DNA from: Lytechinus pictus | Taxonomy: Eukaryota > Echinodermata > Echinoidea > Temnopleuroida > Toxopneustidae | Reading direction: 5' to 3' | Assembly: GCF_037042905.1 (NCBI RefSeq) | Contig: NC_087257.1 | Span: 28,914,001-28,978,000 of the forward strand | DNA length: 64,000 bases | Shown: piece by piece, positions 13,601-24,189 of the stretch | How positions within the stretch are numbered: the stretch's first letter is position 1 | Layout: every line of letters begins with the position of its first letter | Made by a program: the position numbers and the translations under genes | The notes under the pieces: model-generated | The model's input: the letters and a program-made list of their open reading frames with translations, nothing else | Database searches by the model: none | Told to the model about the DNA's origin: nothing

Positions 13601-16600
13601 TACGTTTGATGAGAAATGCAACAAGGATGCAGGTGGTAGCAGTGGAAGACGTTCTTCTGGTAGAATAAGTAAAGTTTTATCAAAATCCGGTTCATTACCT
13701 GATGGCAGTGCCATCCCAACAACACCAGGTGCATCTGAAATGAATGAGATCTCATCAAATGTCATCATACCTGCCAGAACTCTCCAACAGTCAAGGGGCA
13801 GCTTGCATGAAGGGGCACAGCATCGTCAGCACACACCAGGGACGTCTCCTCTGGGGCTGCGAAGAAGCGCCAGGCAATCAAGAGATATTGCTCAAAATCA
13901 AAGTGAGGCTGCTCCGAGCAATACAGTAAAGGAGGATCAGAAAATTAGCAGCCAACCTGTAGAATGTGTCTCTGTTGTGGATGACCTTGGGTTGACCTTG
14001 GCTGAGAAGGAAGAGTCTCAGGAAACCAACGTGTCTTGCCATTCTGTTGAAGATATCTTTAATCTATATGAAGAATCAAGGGATATGTTTGAAGAAGAAG
14101 ATGTGGCTAGTCATCAACAGGAAGAAGAATCTGAGAGTATGAATGCAGATATAGTGTTTATATCACAGGGAGATAATGCTCATGGCTCAAGTGGTCAAGT
14201 GAATGCAAAGAAGTCATCTGGTGATCCATCACAACTGAAGCATGAAATGAAGAAGGGAACACCAAGAACTCTCAAGAAACATCCTGATGAATCTCTTGAC
14301 ATTGAAGTAACAAAGGATGCAGTGGTATCACAAAGGAGCTGTCAATATGAAGACACCGAAGCACCTATACCTCCCACTCCGCCCTGTCCTGATATGTCAA
14401 AATCATGCACATTGTCCTTTATTCACACAAGTGGACTATCAAAAGCAATAGCGAAGAAAAAGAAGGTGCAACAAGAGATGGAACCTGATATTAGTTCTCT
14501 CCTGTGCCCTGAACAAGACCCCATCTCAAAGCAACAGGACATAGCTCAGTCTAAGAGTCTTGTCATGGAGACACCGAGAGTGGTGTCTAGGAAGCGAAAA
14601 AAGGTACCTGAGACCGAAGACAAAAGCATAGCTGACACGCCTATAAAACCCAAACGTCGGTCAGTGGATCAAAGAGAGAAAGTTGCTGTTGAGGATGCCT
14701 CTAATGATCAAGGCAGTGTCCAGGACAATGTCTTTGCACTTGATGAACCACAAAGAAAGACCTCAAGGAAGGTGACATCTCAGGTCATCGGAGACACACA
14801 GTCAGAACCTACAATCAAGTCCTCAAATGAGAGCGATGAAGTGATTAAAACTAGAACAAGGCGGAGAAAACAGGTGATCGCAGACGATGTCAGTGATGAT
14901 GATGATGACGAGGAGGAAGGTACTATTGGGAGGCTGAGACAAAGGAAGGCTAAGAGAATGGTTCAAGTCGCAAGAGATGAAGAAGATGAAAGTGATGATG
15001 AATTGATACCATGTTCCTTCCTCCAACCCTTGGCAAATGACGATGATGAGGAGGAAGAGGAAGAAGAGGAGGTGAATGATCCCAAGATGCTCTTTAGTGA
15101 CCACACAGATCCGCACCATGTGACAGATGGTAAATATTCTTTCTTTTTCTGTAAGACGTTTGAAAATTGTTTGTTTGCCATAACAAAGGAAAAAGATTAG
15201 GTCAGGATTTTTTTTTTTAATGATATGAAAGATCTTTTTAAACAAGGAGATCAACGCTATTCAGGACAATGTTCTATCGCAACATTTAGCAAATTTTACC
15301 AACTTTATTTGTTAAAGGATAAGTAGAAAATGCATGAAAATTTGGGTCAGTTGACCACCTTTTTTTTGGGGGGGAGGGCAGGTAAATTTTGAAGAAAAAA
15401 GTTGGCAGGTTTTCTAGGGTAGGTCAGGTTACTGCAAACAAAGGGGCAGGGGAAAAATTGCATAGGGGCCCGGACGATTTTGCCCTCTAAATGAATGCTA
15501 AAAAAGAGACCTGGAAGAAAATAAAATAGCCTTGGAAAATCCCCATTTATTGCTATGTTTATGTTTCTTTATACAAATTGGAATTTGGAAAAAGCAGCCC
15601 AAAACATTTTAAAGAAAAAATTTGCCTGCAAAGAGGGTTTTGCGTAATTCAAGCGCATCATAATATACAGGTATGCAGTTTGAAGCTTAAAAAATACATG
15701 AATGTGACTAACTTTTTTACATGCCTCTTTCAAAATTTGAGGAAAAAAAGCAATGGAGGATACTGATTGAAATTGCTTCAAACTGTCTGATTTGCATATT
15801 GAAATACATTTTTTTAAGGAAATTGATCCAGTATTCAGAAAAAAATATGCCAATTTTAATTTCCATTTGGTGATTGAAAGTGAAAAAAAAAATAGATTTT
15901 ATAGATAAATTGGTATTATCAGCACAATTTAGAAAACAGCATTGTTTTGTAAAAAAAAAAAAAGATTCAGTTTTGGAAAATACATGACAGTGCACCAATG
16001 TGCGCAATTAACAGCCTCAATCTTAGATCATAGATCGTTAGGTCACAAGAGTGAGACGATAGGCGCCGCTTTTTCGACGGCGGCAGCGTCATCATCATTG
16101 ACATCTTAACCAAGGTTAAGTTTTTGGAATGTCATCATAACTTAAAAAGTATATGGACATAGTTTATGAAACTTGGACGTAAGGGTAATCAAGTATTACT
16201 GAACGTTATGCATGAGTTTGAGGTCACATGACTAAGGTCAAAGGTCATTTAGGGTCAATGAACTTAGACCATGTTGAGGAATCAATATAGAAATCTTAAC
16301 CAAGGTTAAGTTTTGGAAATGTCATCATAACTTGAAAGTATATGGATCAAGTTCATGAAACTTACACAAGAGCAATTAAGTATCCCTAAACATCCTGCCT
16401 GAGTTTCAGGTCACATGACCAATGTCAGAGGTCACTTCAGGTCAAAGAACTTTAACCATGTTGGGGGTATTTGTGGCATTGTCATCATAACTAAGAGTTA
16501 ATGGATCTAGTTTATGAAACTTGGACATAAGAGTAACCATGTTCCCTGGGTATCAAATGTCATTTAAGGTCAATGAACTTTGGCTGTGTTAGGGGTCTTT

Positions 16601-19600
16601 GTTGAATTGGCATAACTTTAAGGATCTACACATGTAATTCATGAAACATAGACAAAGGGTTTGTTTTGCACATGTCTTTAGTCACATGATCATGGTCAAA
16701 TGTCATGTCGGGTCAATGGACATAGTAATTTATTATGATATGAGTGTTTTCTTTTGTGAATAATTATTCAATAGCTGTTTTCAAAGTCGGCACTGCTGCT
16801 ATATCGAAAAGTATAATGCAGGCAAGACTGCCAGAGGCGTTCCACTTTTTAAAAATACTGGCCATATGTTTTACCGTAACAATCATGCTTGATTTCAGGT
16901 GGATCAGCAAGTTCAGAAGATAGTTGTGCCAGTCATCATATGAATCTCACCAACGCTTCATCAATTCTCTCCAGTCAGAGTGAAATCATGAACACACAGG
17001 TATATTGAGTGATGTAGAACCCCCCCCCCCCCCCCCACCGTGCTAAAGAAAAGGAAATCATAGGGTAAAAAAAGAGGCAATTGCTGCAAAATGCTCTTTT
17101 TAAGTATCAAGATGACCCTCGGAAAATGGTGAACATCTCTATGAATGGCTTTGTAGTTTGACATAAAAGATAGTTTGGGGATGAATGGAAGTAGGAAATG
17201 GCCTCCATACTGAAAATCATATTTTGTCCCTGATACATTGGTTATCCCCCATACCAGTAATGAAAGGGGGGGTTGGGCAGTTTGCTTTGTACATAACTAG
17301 AAATAACAAAAGTAGCCACCATACAATTATTATGAATGTCATATTCTGTGGCCATTGCAGCGCAATTCAAGATGGAAAGGGACATAAACTTTTTTGAACT
17401 TTTAAGATTTTTTTTTTGGGGGGGTTTCAAAATTTTAAAGAAAAGTAGGATTTTAGGTTTGAGAATAGGATAAAAGGAAATTATGAAAAAGATTTTTCAT
17501 AATTGAGGTTGGCAGCTCTGTGTAGTAGTCAAGGATCTGTTTGTTCTCCATTTTCTTTCAGCAACAAGAGAAGACTCGTGAAGACATGCAGGCCCTTGAG
17601 GCACAGATGGCTGAGCTTCAGGAAGCACTGGCCAAAGAGAGAGGGAGCAGGAGCAATGATGATACCAATGATGAAGAGGAGAATGGTTTACTTGTTGAAG
17701 ATACAGAAGGTGCATCAATCCCAGATTCAAAGAAAAAAAAGCACTCTGGAAGAACTCAACACAGTAGTCCAAGGAGGACTGAGGATAGGAGAGTAGGTTC
17801 AGAATCTTCCTCTGATGAAGAAGATGAGATGGATAAAGTGGAAAAGATGATGGAACCGAGATCTCCATCTCCTCCTCCACCCTTGTCACCACGGTCCTTG
17901 AAGAAGGCATCATCGTCCTCGTCAATGACCGACAGCATGCGCTCTGTCAATAGTCTAGTGGAACAGTTCCGTAAGAGTAGCTCCAAGAAGGTGACCACAA
18001 AGAAGAGAAGGGTCGAGGATGAATCGAATAATAGCTCTGGAGTTGACAGTGATGATGGTGCTGTCATGGTTTCAGCCAAATCATCTAGGTGTTCTTTATC
18101 ACCTAGGACAGGGTCGGCAAGAAGGAGATCCAAGAAGAGAAGAATAGGTAGTGTGGACAGTGAGGACGACCTGCTTCAAGATGAAGCAAACTCACCACGA
18201 AACTCAAGAAACATTTCTGTTGATAGGACAAACGAACATCATGACGCAGTACATCGTGTTACACCTCCTTCACGAACAACTCCAACAGTCAGTTCCAGCA
18301 GATTCTCAACAGTTGGAAGACCATCAAGGTCACCACATAGAGGGGGTCACAAAGCTCCAGAAAGCATCACTCCTCGAGGTCAACAAACTCCCAGAATCCA
18401 CACCCCAGTGGATAGAGCAGCTAGAAGAACCCCTGAGACTTCCTCCATACCAAGCCCAGTAGATGCTTCCATGAGGACCCAGAGGACAGGCAGTATTCAG
18501 TCTGGTAGAAGGTCTGGAGAACAGTCTGTGAGAACTCCTGAAGCAGGTCTGGGTCCAAGTCCTAGACCTTCCTCCCGACCAATGTCATTAATTGCTACTG
18601 GCCTGAATAGATTAGAATTGGTGAGTGCTATAAGTAATAGGTTTCATTTGAAGTACAGATAGATTTTGGAGATCAGACTTCCTGGATCCCCTGTTGAATA
18701 ATAAAAATCAATCAACGTAATTTAACAACCGTACATATGATTTTCTTTCTGCAAGACAGTAGAAACCAAGATTTACAAGTGATTTTTGGGCTCATTGAAA
18801 CTGAATTGCCATCAAACTTAATTTAAAAAAAAATCACTATTTGATTTTCAACTAATCAGAAGTTTGCAGGTATGATCTGCATTTGATTTTTTTCTTCAGA
18901 TATGTTTGAACATAATTCTTTCTGCAACAGGTAACCAATGAAGTAATTTCACTTTGATAGGTAATTGATGTATGGGCACTTAGGCAGTATGGTATATCTC
19001 TATCAAAGCTAGTTCATGTTTTTTGTACCATGTTGTCAAAATGCCCCCTTCAATCTTAAGTACTTATTTCAATTCTTTCATAAAACTGTGGCAAGCTGAT
19101 ATTGGATTTTGAAAATTTTAAATGGCTGAGAGTTAATTTGAATTGCTAACATTTGTAATCGAGAACCTCCTTTGGCATTTTGGGGGAAAATCATAAAATA
19201 CTTAGTGTTCAGACATTTTGTAACTGCACTGAAATAAGATCTTTAATCATTTGTCCATTCATGTCCTCTTTTATAGCGTCAAGTTGAACAGCTGACAAGC
19301 CGACTGGCCAATTGTCGTTTTGCTAGTGCCTTCAATGCAAATACCACTCATGTCATTGTCAAGACAGGTTTGTACTGATTATTGTTATTGCTGATCTTCA
19401 TCAACAACCATTCATCTCCAACATCATCATCATTATCATCATCATTATCTCCATCATCATTATTATCATCATCATCACCACCATCATCTCCATTATAATC
19501 ATCATCTCCATTATCATCATTATCTTCAACATCATCATCTCCAATTTTGTTGTCATCATGAGTCATGACCCTCATCTGCATTATCATCATCTTCATCATC

Positions 19601-22600
19601 ATTTTCCCTAAGTTTATGGATCTAGTTCATCAAATTTAGACATAAAAGCAATCAAGTATCACTGAAGATCCTGTTTGAGTTTCAGGTCTTACGACCAAGG
19701 TCAAAGCTCATTTAGGGTCAACAAACTTTAGCGATGTTATGGGTATTTGTTGCATTGCTGTCATAACTGAAATTTTATAGATCTAATTCATGAAACTTAG
19801 ACATTAAGAGCAATTAAGTATCAGTGAACATCCTGCATGAGTTTCAGGTCACATGATCAAGTTCAAAGGTCATGGATATCAATGAACATAGTATTTTATT
19901 ATCATAGAATGGTGTTTTATTTGTGAGCAATTATTCAATAGTTGTCTTTAAAGTCAACTCTGCTGTTATATTGAGCCGTGGAATGCAGGCGAGACTGCAG
20001 AGAAATTCAATTTGTTTGTAATGCTCTTGCTATCACTATATGTCTGTGTAGTTCATCTTGGATTTATCAATTTATCTTAATGATTGATTTAAACCCCTTT
20101 TGAAGATTACACAAAAGAAGAAAAACAAAAAAAATCATTCATAAAACCAAAGGCAAGAGCATAAATTGCATTAAAACCACACAGATCTTTTCACATTGTT
20201 TCCTAAACCATGCTTTTTTATCTTCACAGATTCATCGCTGGTTTGTGAACGAACTTTGAAATATTTCCAAGGCATCGCAGCAAGGGCATGGATCGTCAGC
20301 TTTCAATGTAATTCCACATTTATTTTTCTAATTCAGTTTTCTCTTCCTGTACACTGCACATAATTTATGTCAAATTAAAATTGGATTATATTAATTGTGA
20401 TTAGTAAATCATTGCCTTCAAGAAGTGGAGCATATCTGGGTCCTGTTTCATAAAGACTTTTTATTATAACAAATGCAAGATTTCTATAACAAATTATTTA
20501 TAAGCCAATCAGTTTGAAGGATTTCAGTAGCTTATAATTGTTATTGTAAATTTGTTATTGAAACTAGTTTTATGAAACGGACCCCTGTACACTGTCATAC
20601 ATGCTGCAATGGTAAATTTAGAGCGAGAAGCATTGAAAAGGTACAGGACAGTCTACATTTTAAGTTGACATTCCTTGTCTTGATTCTGGCATCGTCGGGC
20701 AAGGGAGAGTGAAGTAATGTCTTTACCAAGTGGCGGACCGTGACCCGGAGGAGACAATTGATTGGATGGGCACTGTATTGTTTGTCAACAATGCTGTGCC
20801 CCTCCAGTGTTTTGTGTCCTCCGGGTCACGGTCCGCCACTGTCTTTACCGATGAGCTGATAGTTGGATTATATAGTTATATGATTTCACTTTTATTTGTT
20901 ATAAAACTGAAATCCAGTCTGAGTGATGGAACAACACCTGGGGGAATAATTACGTAAAGTGTCAAACCTCCCTTGTGCCAATAATCCCTGTTGGAAGTTG
21001 TACTACCTAGAAATCTGTAATCAATTGATTTTTTATTGTCTCAATCAGGGGTTCATGACAGCCTGAAAGCAAGAAAACTCCTGGCCGAGGAAGACTATGA
21101 GGTCAAAGGTGATGTCGTGAATGGCCTTGACCATCATGGACCAAAGAGAGCCAGGACAATAGATGGACCAGGTTTCATGGATAAGTTTGACCTATGCTGT
21201 ATTGGACCTTTCACTGGTTTGAATAAAGGTAAGAGAAAGAGGGCTCTTACAGATGCTAACATCATAATAATTATCCTTGCTTGTATTGCGCTAAACACTC
21301 TTGCAGAAGTCTCTAAGCACTCTACATAAATGCAGCATATTTACCCTTACTTTTAATAGCAGAGCAGCTGTTACGTGCACTGTGTTTCAAGGTATAAATT
21401 CCATAGGGTTCCCAGCCCATCAGGGAAAATCATTTTACTTTTTTCCAGTCAGGGAAAAATCACTCGTATGAGGTAGAAATCAGGGAGTTTTGATCAGCCC
21501 AAAAGTCGAAAGCACAGTAGTCAGTCAGACTGTTATATTTTGTTGCGTATCAAAACAACATCCATTGAATGACTGGTTATGGTGGTACTAATTACTTTAA
21601 CATTGTTTTTATACTGAAAATAAATGTAATTCACTGCAACAAATTAGACAACATGCAAAATTGGAATGGGATTAAATAATTATCAGGGAATTTTTAAACT
21701 TCATCAGGGAAAAATCAGGGAATTTTGTTGTCTTGAAAAGCTGGGAGCCCTGTACCAGCTAGGTGCCTTTTTACCTAACCTGGGTTGAGCACAGCACAAT
21801 ATGGATCAATTTCTTGCTTACGAGCTATCCAAGCAAATTTTATTTGTTTGAAAAGCTTGATCATATAATATAATGTGTCAGTTACGCAAAGCTTTATGAT
21901 TTGTCTAACTTCATCGATTTAACACTAATTCAAAACTTCAGACATGCCTCACTGTATATATATCCTTCATGTTGTACAACGTTGCAGACCCACAGCATTA
22001 TAATGCTTTCATTGTGATGCTCTTAATTATTCAAATTATGATTTTCATTCAATTGCTGATGCTTTTGAATTACATTTAATTACTGTATAGCCTTTAATCC
22101 ACTGACATTTAGCCTGATTATTCAATATATATTTCTCCTTTTGTTAATAATTTTGAAAATAATGTTATAACTTTTATCACTCTACCGTCTGTAAATTCAT
22201 TGACATTTAGCCTATTATTTTTTATATTTTTTTCATTTGTTTTGTTGATAATTTTAAATACAATGTCATAACTTTCATCACGGTACCGTCTGTAAATTCA
22301 TCGACATTTAGCCTATTTATATTTTTTCCCATTTGTTTTGTTGATAATTTTAAATACAATGTCATAACTGTGCAGCCTGTGAATTGATGGCAATCCTGCC
22401 TTTGCTGCAATGTTTGATTTTTTATTTATAATCTAGCCATGTCAATGTGTGCATTTTTTTTTTTGGGGGGGTAATTAAGTTTCTATGTAAAGCCAGCTGG
22501 GGAAACAGTATATATTATAGACTAATGAATTTAAATTGGATTGAATTTTCTGTTTTCTGTTTATGGTAAACTCCCATAGGAACTCAGCAGGACAGCATTT

Positions 22601-24189
22601 TTGTTGGTAAACACCAAGCTGGTATATAACCAATTACCTAGGAAACATTTTATGTCGAGGCTAATCAGTCATAGCGGCTGACCTTATATGAATGATTGAA
22701 TGATGATATAATTTTTATAAATAAGCCATTTATGTATCAATCTATCTCGCAGATCAACCGGTCTGGCTTTGTGAGATGTGTGGAGCCTCTACAGTCCAGC
22801 ATCCGTCTCTCTTCCCATACAACCCTGGTAGGAAGGCATTCATCATCGTAGAACCTAACCATTTATCTATTTCTATCTATGTCACAGATCAACTGGTTGG
22901 GCTGTGTGAGATGTGTGGAGCCTCTACAGTCCAGCATCCGTCTCTCTTCCCATACAACCCTGGTAGGAAGGCATATATCATCGTAGAACCTAACCTAGAT
23001 ACAGATAGAGACTACCAAGGTAAAGTTGTTCTCCTGTAGTCATTCACACGCCCAAAAAAATTGTGATTGTGTAAGGTTTGTGTTTAACTGAGTGTGTACA
23101 CATGTGTATCAGTGGACATATCCAACGGCGTATGGCAAACTTATGGCGGGCCGTCACCAATGTCCACATACACGCTATATATATATAACCTTCGCACTAC
23201 CCTGAGTCTCCATCACTTGAAAAGGCTGAGCAGTAGCCAACAAAACGTTGTAACTTTTTCTCCAAGTTTCAACCACTTCACGAGAGAACCAAATAATCTG
23301 AATTGTTTACTCTATTAATTCAGATATGTTTTACATCTAGACAGATCTTGAATGTCACCATCCAAAAGATGTGACCAGGGCTCCAACTTGTGTATCAATT
23401 TTGTAACTTGGAGTACAGGCGCTCACCACAACAACGCCCAGTTATATTAGAATTGGATGAATGTTACATGATAATATATAAGAGAGACAAGCTCAAAGCC
23501 TGCAATAAGTCTGTAAAAAAGAAAATTTCTGTAATGCTTGAACAAGCAGATCCTAAGCTTTATGATATACAGCCAGTCCCAGAAAAAAAAGAGAGAATTG
23601 TTGGTGCCTTATAATAACTTATTCACATAGATGATTGACAAATGACATATTGTAAAGCTTAGAGTCTCTTATTTCTTCTGATTTAAATCATCCAGCTCTG
23701 AATAAAAACCTAACAAGGTTAAGTATCCTTAAATTATGAAAATCTGAGCCAATTTTCAAACACAATGCCAACTTTACCAATTGTCAATCCAATTTATCAG
23801 CTCTTTGGAATTTTCTCCCAAGGTAAGACAAATTTTTCACTGTTTGTAACAAATCCAATTAATTTCATTTATTTCGGGAGGAGGATTGTATCGGGTTTCG
23901 AATAATCTTCATGCAACCAATATATGAATATATATGTCATTTTCAATTATATGCACACAATATTCTGTTATGTATTCAAGTGTCTTTAATGTTTATTTTT
24001 CTTTATTCTCTTTGTTTCTCCATTTCAGGTCTGCAGAGAAAATTCAGAGTTCCTGTTATATCAAGAGAGTGGGTCTTAGACAGTATAGCCTTGTACAAGA
24101 GTCAACCAATCACAGATTACCTCTTATCAAATATAACTAGTGCCTCAACAGATCAGCCAATCATAGACATTGAGAGTGATGATGAGTGA
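4620..24189 (+). CDS. BRCA1: BRCA1 orthologue, whole spliced gene
   Basis: E3 ubiquitin ligase and DNA double-strand-break repair scaffold (family knowledge). Coding exons read by eye: 4620-4693, 5333-5386, 6651-6731, 7357-7445, 8269-8491, 9806-15129, 16899-16999, 17562-18620, 19277-19367, 20230-20307, 21049-21228, 22888-23019 (or from 22753) and 24029-24189. All joins have AG acceptors, GT donors and matching phase. The sum is 7647 nt, a multiple of three, giving about 2548 residues against 1863 in human. Order: RING (about 22-63), disordered Ser/Lys/Glu-rich centre with basic NLS-like clusters, SSQS motif and coiled coil (about 1970-2015), then two BRCTs (about 2325-2548). Start chosen at 4620: good Kozak context (A at -3, G at +4) and length to the first RING cysteine close to human. 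Introns hold hairpin transposons and poly-C tracts. Oddities are the duplicated BRCT2 exon and a 32-residue internal repeat. The RING, coiled coil and BRCT motifs together leave no credible alternative family. Confidence 0.96.
5333..7445 (+). CDS. BRCA1: BRCA1 RING exons (three exons)
   Basis: Exons 5333-5386, 6651-6731 and 7357-7445 complete the C3HC4 RING. With the first exon the ligands are C22, C25, C37, H39, C42, C45, C60 and C63, one or two residues offset from human C24-C64. Segments such as [20 protein letters not shown] and ITKRSLT match the vertebrate RING almost word for word. Human has FCKFC where this protein has FCNFC. The third exon (about [20 protein letters not shown]) corresponds to the C-terminal helix that packs against BARD1. 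Introns at 5387-6650 and 6732-7356 contain hairpin MITEs but no other gene. Confidence 0.96.
6365..6525. mobile_element. Hairpin MITE, TTTCATAAAG family, degenerate
   Basis: Intronic. GGGCCATTTCATAAAGACTT at the left faces a decayed complement (ACTTTTTTAAAGAAACTGTCC) at the right. The inner part CACCCAATCAAGTTGAA resembles other members. Confidence 0.55.
6827..6986. mobile_element. Hairpin MITE, GGGGAGC-ended subtype
   Basis: Begins GGGGAGCGTTTCATGAA and ends GATGAAGTGCTCCCC. The interior has GACAAGT and ACTTGTC arms and a CAGCCAATCAAAATCAA core. It lies in the BRCA1 intron after the second RING exon. Confidence 0.7.
8190..8210. repeat. Poly-C tract
   Basis: About 20 consecutive C in the intron just before the BRCA1 exon at 8269. 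Similar C or G tracts occur near 17022, 31894, 41319 and 54085. Confidence 0.9.
8269..8491 (+). CDS. BRCA1: BRCA1 linker exon after RING
   Basis: The acceptor CATCCTAG ends at 8268 and donor GTTAGA follows 8491; the phase agrees with both neighbours (T|GT in, AG| out). It encodes a Lys/Pro-rich basic stretch ([15 protein letters not shown]) followed by an acidic Ser-rich segment (SDSSESD), typical of disordered BRCA1 linker. No domain is visible. The open frame extends upstream through a poly-C tract to 8085, but that part is intron. Confidence 0.85.
8592..8866. mobile_element. Hairpin MITE, related TIR GGGCCCCGTCTTACAAAG
   Basis: About 275 bp with long inverted ends: GGGCCCCGTCTTACAAAGAG at the left and the complementary CTTTGTAAGACGGGGCCC at the right, plus a further arm (GATTGATCCGATCAATC against GATTGGATCAATCATAAC). 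Non-coding, in the BRCA1 intron. Confidence 0.88.
9806..15129 (+). CDS. BRCA1: BRCA1 giant central exon (exon 11 equivalent)
   Basis: A single open exon of 5324 nt, residues about 174-1948, between acceptor ATCACAG and donor GTAAAT. Vertebrate BRCA1 also has one outsized central exon, though smaller. The product is low complexity and predicted disordered: many KRK/RRR clusters that could serve as NLS or DNA-binding patches, numerous SQ/TQ dipeptides of the ATM/ATR phosphosite type, and acidic runs near the end ([17 protein letters not shown]). A 32-residue unit is repeated in tandem at 11277-11456. The ATG at 9747 is intronic and not the start. Codon use looks uniform along the exon, with no sign of an insertion. 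Confidence 0.94.
11277..11456 (+). repeat. 32-residue tandem repeat inside BRCA1 exon
   Basis: Two nearly identical 96-bp units within the giant exon, starting near 11277 and 11373. Each encodes [19 protein letters not shown] followed by [10 protein letters not shown]. The few differences suggest a recent in-frame duplication. The unit is strongly charged and probably helical. Confidence 0.92.
16045..16845 (+). repeat. GTCA-rich tandem-unit element, copy 1
   Basis: Starts GAGTGAGACGATAGGCGCCG and ends near CAGGCAAGACTGCCAGAGGC. It consists of ~160-bp units with the landmarks TCACATGACC, AAGGTCAAAGGTCA, TTAGGGTCAATGAAC and TTCATGAAACTT. It lies in the BRCA1 intron after the giant exon. An inverted, more complete copy is at 33349-34271 and a partial one at 19610-20010. 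Confidence 0.75.
16899..18620 (+). CDS. BRCA1: BRCA1 SSQS and coiled-coil exons
   Basis: Exon 16899-16999 ends in [13 protein letters not shown], matching the conserved SSQSDIL..TQ block of vertebrate BRCA1. Exon 17562-18620 starts [20 protein letters not shown], the heptad-bearing coiled coil that in vertebrates binds PALB2 (QQ.DTM....L..EMAEL). A long Ser/Arg-rich disordered region follows (SRS, RRSKKRR, SP/TP-rich). The exon closes with [13 protein letters not shown], the first strand of BRCT1. Donor GTGAGT follows 18620. Confidence 0.94.
19277..21228 (+). CDS. BRCA1: BRCA1 BRCT1 exons (three exons)
   Basis: Exons 19277-19367, 20230-20307 and 21049-21228. Recognisable blocks are [37 protein letters not shown] and [11 protein letters not shown]...HHGPKRAR, each matching human BRCT1. 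Phosphate-pocket residues equivalent to human R1699 and K1702 (CERTLKYF) are kept; the human S1655 position is Thr (IATG for VVSG). The donor at 19368 is a weaker GTTTGT. The intron at 19368-20229 holds an ATC-rich microsatellite and a partial GTCA-rich repeat. The intron at 20308-21048 holds two inverted-repeat elements. Confidence 0.95.
19400..19610. repeat. ATC-rich microsatellite
   Basis: Imperfect (ATC)n/(TTATCATC)n array inside the BRCA1 intron between BRCT1 exons. Its antisense open frame is an artefact of the repeat. Confidence 0.9.
19610..20010 (+). repeat. GTCA-rich tandem-unit element, partial copy
   Basis: Same units as 16045-16845 (AGTTTCAGGTC, AAGGTCAAAG, TTTAGGGTCAA, ATGCAGGCGAGACTGC) but lacking the start of the element. 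Confidence 0.7.
20438..20584. mobile_element. Hairpin MITE, TTTCATAAAG family
   Basis: GGGTCCTGTTTCATAAAGAC at the left and TTTATGAAACGGACCC at the right, with an inner TTATTATAAC / TTGTTATTG arm. Intronic. Confidence 0.8.
20729..20840. mobile_element. 112-bp MITE with target duplication
   Basis: Near-perfect inverted ends of about 24 bp (AGTGGCGGACCGTGACCCGG and its complement). It is flanked by GTCTTTACC at 20719-20727 and 20841-20849. A 9-10-bp duplication suggests a MULE-like source, though an 8-bp hAT reading is possible. The element is intronic in BRCA1. Confidence 0.9.
21407..21752. mobile_element. TIR element with GGGTTCCCAGC ends
   Basis: Begins AGGGTTCCCAGCCCATCAGG and ends TGAAAAGCTGGGAGCCCT. 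The interior repeats ATCAGGGAAAAATC at both ends. Non-coding, in the BRCA1 intron. Confidence 0.65.
22095..22385. repeat. Three tandem ~100-bp units
   Basis: TGACATTTAGCCT-like landmarks at about 22102, 22201 and 22301, each followed by TTTTGTTGATAATTTTAAA-like and ATGTCATAACTTTCATCA-like motifs. Copies 2 and 3 are closest. Confidence 0.85.
22753..24189 (+). CDS. BRCA1: BRCA1 BRCT2 exons, penultimate exon duplicated
   Basis: The BRCT2 exon occurs twice in tandem, offset by exactly 135 bp: copy 1 begins after the acceptor ending 22752 (TCTCGCAG) and copy 2 after the acceptor ending 22887 (GTCACAG). Only copy 2 keeps a donor (after 23019, GTAAAG). Both copies read [15 protein letters not shown] and are in one open frame, so the product may carry one copy or both. 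Copy 1 retains the conserved Trp (PVWLC); copy 2 has Gly there (LVGLC). The final exon 24029-24189 encodes [17 protein letters not shown], matching human, and ends SDDE plus TGA. Confidence 0.93.

Noticed and set aside
22776-23039. Single unspliced 87-residue protein
   Set aside because: It is the pair of duplicated BRCA1 BRCT2 exons plus intron, not a separate gene.
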